Shown piece after piece: positions 58,832-64,000 of a DNA stretch of 64,000 nt. The notes under the pieces were generated by a model, which was given only the letters and a program-made list of their open reading frames with translations, searched no databases and was not told the origin of the DNA. The stretch is taken from the NCBI GenBank assembly GCA_026182355.1, contig JAPFBL010000068.1, positions 3,179,001-3,243,000 on the forward strand, written 5' to 3'. The DNA is from Hermatobates lingyangjiaoensis. Its lineage: Eukaryota; Arthropoda; Insecta; Hemiptera; Hermatobatidae. Positions within the stretch are counted from its first letter, which is position 1. Every line of letters begins with the position of its first letter. Position numbers and translations under genes: made by a program.

Positions 58832-61200
58832 AACGGTGTTTTCCCACATTCACCGCTCAACTTTGTATCAGAGAGGACAATCTTATCAAATCTTTAATTC
58901 CGGATATAATACCACTTTAGATTGTCAAAGAAGAATTATAGTAACTATGTTTGTTTCCCGTAGCAGAGGAGCACAATGAGAACAAAATGAGACAACACAG
59001 TATTCTTCTCTTCACCGTGACACACCTGTCAACGCGTCAGACAGCTTAGAATTGTGTAACCATGTCAAACCATTGACACAATGTTCTCTGATTAATGCTT
59101 CGACATTCCTTTACCAAAGGACGTAAATCTGGTTTACTTTTTGGTTACAGTATAGTCAGTTCTGAACCACTTCTAGTTGTTTGGTTGTCTACAATCACAC
59201 ATATCATGTAAGTATATACTCACGACTAGATAGTCCGAAACTAACCAACATTGGTTGTAACTTAGTTACGGTTTGTTGCTTAGTCACAATTACTTTCAAC
59301 TGTCACATAATATATTACTTCCTCTGAGTTAATGAGTATATGATGTGAAGAAAGCATTTGTGCTGACCATTTTGAAGAATTATGCATCTCAAAAGTATTA
59401 TTCTTCACTGCATTTGAACTGCAAGTGGCGGTTCAAATTGAACTCCCACTTGCCCCAGTATATGAACTCCTGCAATGATGCAGGTCTTCTTACACAGTGA
59501 GTTTTATATTCATTTTTTATCACACACATACATGTTTCAACTGCAGTGCCCTTCTAGGGGTAGGAGTGGGAGGAGCTCATTTTTTACTTTGTTTTATTAC
59601 AAAAGCAGTAACAGCAAGCGATGGTTGAATGCAAATTTTCTTGCTTTGTTTACTTTTTTTATAAACGGTATACATATTATATATATATATTTTAATTAAA
59701 TTCTACTGGCAACACTTCTAAATAGCTTTCAGGCTACATTTTTGGAACTCTTGGTCTTACCTACAGCCTGTGAGTAGGAGAAATTCCATAATGTGTTACT
59801 AAATAAGTCGTTTTATATTTTAATGATGAACTAAATGTTTATTTAACATTCTTTTAATCACAAGCATTATCCCTTTAAGTCATTACAAAATCAATATTCA
59901 ATATGTGGAATGCTCTGTCAGAACGTTAAATAAATGTTATGAATATAATATGTACAAAAATTTATTCAAAGGCTGAAGTCGTGACTAGATTTCCATTTTT
60001 ACGTCAGTTGTTAAAAGCATTATTTACGGTTTAACTGTTATCCACCTGTTTGTTGTCTAGGATATTAAACATTATGATCGATACCACAAATGACTTTTTT
60101 TTTCCTGACCTCAGTTTGATAGTTGTTCATTTACTAGAATAAAAATGTCAGTTTCTATGTAACCTGATTTTTTTTTACCCAACCTTTTAATTTGTGAATA
60201 GAAACCCGCATGAGGAAAGAAACTGGTTTACCTTGAAATAGTAACCAACCTAACTCGAAACTGTATAATAAAGCAATTTGATTTGAAGTGAGGTAAGTTA
60301 GCGAAGAGCAAGAGGTATTTAGAACGTTATGTATAATGAAGAGTGAAGCAGGATGGGCAGAACAAAGAAGCAGCCGGTTGGTAGGAGACCTCACACAGAT
60401 TGTATCGAGACTCGTCTATTAGAAAGGTTACTAGTAGCAGTCCTCAACACTCTGAATCACTATATTTTTCATTTACAACAGATGACCGTCATAACTTTGA
60501 TATGCCGTTCACATTAGCGAAACTATACTGTACCGGCCGGCCACCTTTACTTCAAGGCATTTGTCAAGCCTTGAAAACTACGGGGCGCTTTTAAATTAGA
60601 TAAAATATATACAACGATTGGAAAAGTCAAATTACTATAATAAATATAATAAATCTCTAAATCCTTGCTTATGAATCTATATCTATAAAACCCAAGTTTC
60701 AATTTATAGTAGAAATGGCAAACGACATCATATTTGAAGGAAAGAGATTTCATTTTCTATCGAATTTTCTAAATCAAGTTATAGTTTTGACAAATAAATA
60801 TCGCAATAATTAATTTCATATGTAAATAAAATCAATATTCATGTATAACAAGTCTTCTTTTTTTGCACTTTTTTTTTATCACTTTAACGATCTGCGTACA
60901 TTACTAAAATACCGAAGTGCAGTTGCTTAATGAGAATAGTAAAAATAATGATAATAATTATTATCAGAAAAGACAACACAAATAGCACACACAAGCAATA
61001 AATATACACTCCCATGCACAGACGCACGTACGTACATACTCTCATTTTCACATAGTAACACTACTAACACCAAGAACAACCACTCATAAATAACATTAAC
61101 AGATGTTTTGTTAATTTAATGTTATTTCATAGGAAGACAAGTTTATTAAAATAAAAACTATAGTGTATTACATTAAAAGTGTTATAAAAATATGACCTTT
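58832..61200. other. AT-rich intergenic DNA
   Basis: No gene recognised. A short GC patch (ggccggccacc) lies near 60535-60546, and a palindromic TA stretch near 59680-59692. Confidence 0.45.
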
Positions 61201-61204
61201 ATTT

Positions 61205-61450
61205 TATATATATACATAATCAATAATCAAACCACAATATGAAATGGGGAAAACAAGACTAAGATCTTTTAACTGTAACAAACGGTCTTCGTCAGAATCA
61301 AAAACCCAACTGACTCAGTTGAGTTTTTGACTCTGACGAAGAACGCTTGTTACGGTTAAAAGGTCTTGGCCTTTTTTTTCCCATTTCATATTTTGGTTTG
61401 ATCATTGATTGTTAATTCACGTATTTATGTGAAAGCGTTTATATATATAA
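61205..61450. mobile_element. Family B hairpin element
   Basis: Inverted arms run from atcaaaccacaatatgaaat (61222) to the matching ttggtttgatcattgattgt and gtgaaagc end, with (TA)n tracts outside both ends. The centre holds face-to-face copies of TTTTTGACTCTGACGAAGA; the plus-strand core is CTGACGA at 61333-61339, followed by a decayed stem and AAAA instead of GAAA. This is the most complete single hairpin of family B without internal duplication. Confidence 0.65.
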
Positions 61451-61766
61451 ATTATAAAAAATTAACTTGAGATTTACGTATAATAAAAAAAATTAACAAT
61501 TTGTAAATGAGGAAAACCATTATCAAAGGAAAAAAATGCTGTACCACAAGCTCGCTAAATAAATGAAAATTAGGAATCAAACCCATATATTTAGTAGAAA
61601 AGGTGCACAATAATAGCACGTCACTCGACTATAATAAAAGCAGCATAATGAACAACTCAAAACAATAGCTTTTCTTCTTTGAGCAACTTCAAGAGACCTT
61701 AAAAAATGTTAAGATTACTTTATTTACTTTATCATTGTGGTGATTTCTTCACTGTGTGTGTGTAAA
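61451..61766. other. AT-rich spacer
   Basis: No feature recognised between the family B copy and the mariner element. Confidence 0.5.
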
Positions 61767-61768
61767 TA

Positions 61769-62703
61769 CGAGGGCGGTTTGAAAGTCCGTGACTTTTTGA
61801 ATAAAACAAAATTTTTTCGGCAAAGACACATTTTATTTTTCTACATAGTCACCTTTTAGCTCAATACATTTAGTCCAGCGTTTTTCTATTTTTTTTATTT
61901 CCTCCAAATAATACGTTTTCTCAAAGCTCTCAAAATACGCGTTTGTTTCGGTAATGACTTGTTCATTCGACTCAAATCTCTTACCGCCCATCCATTTCTT
62001 TAGGTTTGGAAATAGAATTGTTCCTTGGTCTCTGGCGTGTTGTGATGGATCCATGTTTCGTCCACAGTAACAAAACGACGCAAAAATTCGTCCGGATTAC
62101 GGCTGAACATCTTTTGTTCACTAACATCGCTAAACACTCTTTTGAAGTAGTCACGCAATCGCGGCTCCCATCTCACGGAGAGTTTTTTCATGTCCAAATA
62201 TTCTTGTAAAATATTATACCCGTTCAGTTGAGATGCCTACAGAATGAGCTAACTCTCACACGTTCATTCTCCGATCATCCAAAATCATTTCGTGGATATT
62301 ATCGACGATTTCCGGCGTGATCACTTCTTTTGGTCGACCTGAACATTCGGCGTCACTGGTGCTGGTACGACCCCAACGGAACTCTGTAAACCACTTCTTA
62401 ACCATTGAAATTGATCGTGCCGAGTTCCCCGTAGTATTCATCAAGTCTTTCCTTAGTTTCAGTGATGGATTTTTTGCGTAAAAAGTAATGCTTAATCAGC
62501 ACACGAAATTCACTTTTTTCCATTTTCGTAAAAATACAGGAGGTTGTCTGCTTTGAATGACTATCAAACACCGACTGCACGTGTTAACTGGATCATAATT
62601 AGATAGTTGTCTACTAATAGATTACAGATGACGGCAGCACTATTGCATTAGGAGTAACTGCGCGGGAAATTCAAAAAGTCACTGACTTATCAATCTGCCC
62701 TCA
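61769..62703 (-). mobile_element. Internally deleted mariner transposon, 935 bp
   Basis: The termini are inverted repeats of about 32 bp (61769-61800 and 62671-62703; shared GAGGGC and GTGACTTTTTGA), and TA dinucleotides flank both ends (61767-61768 and 62704-62705), the mariner/Tc1 target duplication. A full mariner is about 1.3 kb, so about 0.4 kb is missing, and the loss maps inside the transposase frame near 62016. With both ends present it could still have been mobilised in trans. Confidence 0.9.
61833..62523 (-). pseudogene. Mariner transposase remnant
   Basis: Transposase cuts and pastes the element using a D,D34D catalytic triad. Reading down from the ATG at 62523: MEKSEFRVLIKHYFL (first DNA-binding helix region) to DEYYGE; a frameshift near 62424; SISMVKKWFTEFR and the linker SGRPKE; a TGA at 62256-62258; ELAHSVGISTERV (second helix-turn-helix); a frameshift near 62216; FLRRFVTVDETWIHH with the first catalytic Asp; then a deletion junction at about 62015-62018 from TPETKEQ straight to FPNLKKWMGGKRF, near the C terminus; LKGDYVEK and stop at 61833. 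The second and third catalytic Asp residues (HDNAPAH and DLAPSD regions) are deleted. It cannot make active enzyme. The sequence is not of the mauritiana type; subfamily not settled. Confidence 0.9.
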
Positions 62704-62705
62704 TA

Positions 62706-62974
62706 TTATTGCTATAAAGTATTTTGATTTTAATCCCAGGTCATTAGCTTTCTTTTTTAGTTTTTCTTTTATACTATATTATTTGTCGTACAGATGTTAA
62801 AAGGTCTTTAAAATAAGCCATGTAATTTAATATTAGTGACGCCCTAGTTAGAGTAGATGATTTGACTAGATTTCGGACGAGGCCCGTTTGTGATCAAGTG
62901 ACCTTGGTTTCTCTTTATGCAAAAACATAAACACTGGTGTAGCTGAGAGCTATTTGATAATAATTTTCAACGCC
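62706..62974. other. Intergenic DNA
   Basis: No feature recognised. Confidence 0.5.
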
Positions 62975-63265
62975 CCCTCTCCTCTGCTAGCTCTAGGATC
63001 AATTCCCCAGGAGCATTGCTTTCCTTACTCGTGCCCAGCGTGATATTTAAGCCAAGGCCAGCTCTACAAATAGCTCAAGGGACCCAGCCCAATTCGCTAG
63101 GCAGGTGGGTGGGTGTGCGTGCGATGCCCTTGCCTAGTTTCGTAAACCACTCCCCACACACCTAGACAAGTCATTACGCATGTATGTGTGGGCAGCAGGC
63201 AGAGGGGTGATAGCAAGTATGCGGCAGTCGTCATCGCAAGCCACGACTAACGAGCAAAGACGACT
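62975..63265. other. GC-rich block near the right end
   Basis: About 290 bp of raised G+C, with ggtgggtgggtgtgcgtgcg and several CpG sites. No coding frame stands out. It could be a promoter or first exon of a gene beyond the window, or an old repeat. Confidence 0.35.
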
Positions 63266-63375
63266 GGACTTTTAACGATAGTCATTCAATTAACTTAATC
63301 ATATTCGAAAATTACTGTCAAATTAACATACTACATGTATAAAAAATTACCCAACAATATCGCGATCAGAAATAA

Positions 63376-63413
63376 AAATATAATGTGCGAATAATGGAGC
63401 GCACATTATATTT
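63376..63413. repeat. 14-bp perfect-stem hairpin
   Basis: AAATATAATGTGCG and CGCACATTATATTT pair perfectly around a 10-base loop and lead into a TA-rich palindromic tract to about 63470. Confidence 0.75.
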
Positions 63414-63488
63414 ATATAATTATATTATATTATATTATTAAATTAAATTATTATTATATTATATAATCAGTATGCACTAAATTAAATA

Positions 63489-63622
63489 CGTTCAAACAAT
63501 AAGAAATAGGAAAAAAAACACTAAGATCTTTCAACCGTAACAAGTGATCTTAGTCTTTTTTTCCCATTTCTTAATGTGGTTTGAACATTGAATGTTGTTT
63601 CACGTATTTTGACAAAAATCTT
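63489..63622. repeat. Shortened family B hairpin copy
   Basis: The left arm (gttcaaac to tttcaaccgtaacaag) meets the right arm (gatcttagtctttttttcccatttct to gtggtttgaac, gtttcacgtatttt) directly; the central CTGACGA region has been lost. This gives a compact hairpin. Confidence 0.6.
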
Positions 63623-63624
63623 TA

Positions 63625-63895
63625 TCCTCTCTAAGATGACTGGTTCGCACTCAGATCATATTTGATGGTCCATACATTATTAAAATTGTTTTATTTTCAA
63701 ATCACAGAAAATACAGAAGTTGGCAGACATGAGTCTTTTAAAGATATATGTGGAATGTATAGCAAAAATATTAATGAAAATGTATTTAGTAAAATCTAAA
63801 CTTCAGAATTGTGTTTTTGATTTGAACCTGAAGGACCGACTCAACTTGACTCATTTTATTCATGTTTTCCCAAAACATTATTCAAAATATTAGAT
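63625..63895. other. AT-rich spacer
   Basis: No feature recognised. Confidence 0.5.
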
Positions 63896-63897
63896 TA

Positions 63898-64000
63898 TAT
63901 ATATATATATATATTAGTTCGAAATATTGAATTCTGTAAGTTTTCTTTGCATTCTCTTTTCTGTGTCGTGCTTTGTGTAATTTAAAGTTATATATATATA
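63898..64000 (+). repeat. Family A tail fragment flanked by TA tracts, cut by the window edge
   Basis: A (TA)n tract (63898-63914) is followed directly by GTTCGAAATATTGAATTctgtaag and a tail with tctgtgtcgtg shared with 3623-3690 and 41600-41665, then another (TA)n at the window end. The copy begins within stem II of the ribozyme-like core, so it is truncated at the TA tract. Confidence 0.55.

Noticed and set aside
58625..58849. Val-Cys repeat frame on the minus strand
   Set aside because: It is the translation of a (CA)n microsatellite.
1..64000. Bacterial-type features such as CRISPR arrays, operons or ribosome binding sites
   Set aside because: No regularly spaced repeats or dense coding; the intron, microsatellites and transposons show eukaryotic nuclear DNA.

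Overview
The window is AT-rich nuclear DNA from an animal, most likely an insect. The main evidence is a small secreted cuticular-type protein gene (37279-40349) with the usual insect layout: a TATA box, a first coding exon of three codons, a long intron, and a second exon carrying the rest of a signal peptide and Tyr-His-Ala-Pro-Leu repeats. The dense load of degraded mariner, hAT, Helitron and Penelope-like sequences fits an insect, perhaps a hemipteran, but the order is a guess. This is the only intact host gene I can support. Most other open frames are chance frames in AT-rich DNA.

Layout. 1-8 kb: AT-rich DNA, a composite hairpin repeat (3.3-3.7 kb), a Penelope-like reverse-transcriptase remnant (5.45-5.88 kb, minus) and a nested hairpin repeat (6.18-6.61 kb). 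8-27 kb: mostly featureless, with a 221-bp near-perfect inverted repeat at 15.2 kb. 27.4-31.8 kb: two C-terminal fragments of Helitron-type helicase (minus) and a tRNA-like element. 32-37 kb: homopolymer, small hairpins and a tandem duplication. 37.2-40.4 kb: the cuticular-type gene, with two repeat insertions in its intron. 40.6-43.6 kb: hairpin element, dispersed repeat, tandem duplication and a 295-bp hAT-like element with target duplication. 45-53 kb: GC-richer blocks, a tRNA-like element, a 533-bp terminal-inverted-repeat element and a 190-bp direct duplication. 53.6-55.1 kb: a cluster of Penelope-type remnants, including a GIY-YIG endonuclease fragment fused to a (TA)n tract. 58.7 kb: (CA)n. 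61.2-64 kb: another hairpin copy, an internally deleted mariner, a GC-rich block and two further repeat fragments.

The most interesting signal is a short structured motif recurring in otherwise unrelated repeats on both strands: YTGANGA, one extra base, a stem-loop whose sequence differs between families but still pairs, GAAA, a 4-6 base palindrome, then a possible NUH cleavage triplet. In the best copies (6441-6482, 9002-9042, 53777-53810) the bases before and after this core also pair. This is the topology of a type I hammerhead ribozyme with a minimal stem III, the form reported for Penelope-like retroelements. One such motif, degenerate, lies just downstream of the GIY-YIG fragment, and most copies lie near (TA)n tracts. 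I read the window as littered with ribozyme-bearing, (TA)n-associated, often head-to-head paired Penelope-type or derived non-autonomous elements. All assignments are by eye; no search or folding was run.
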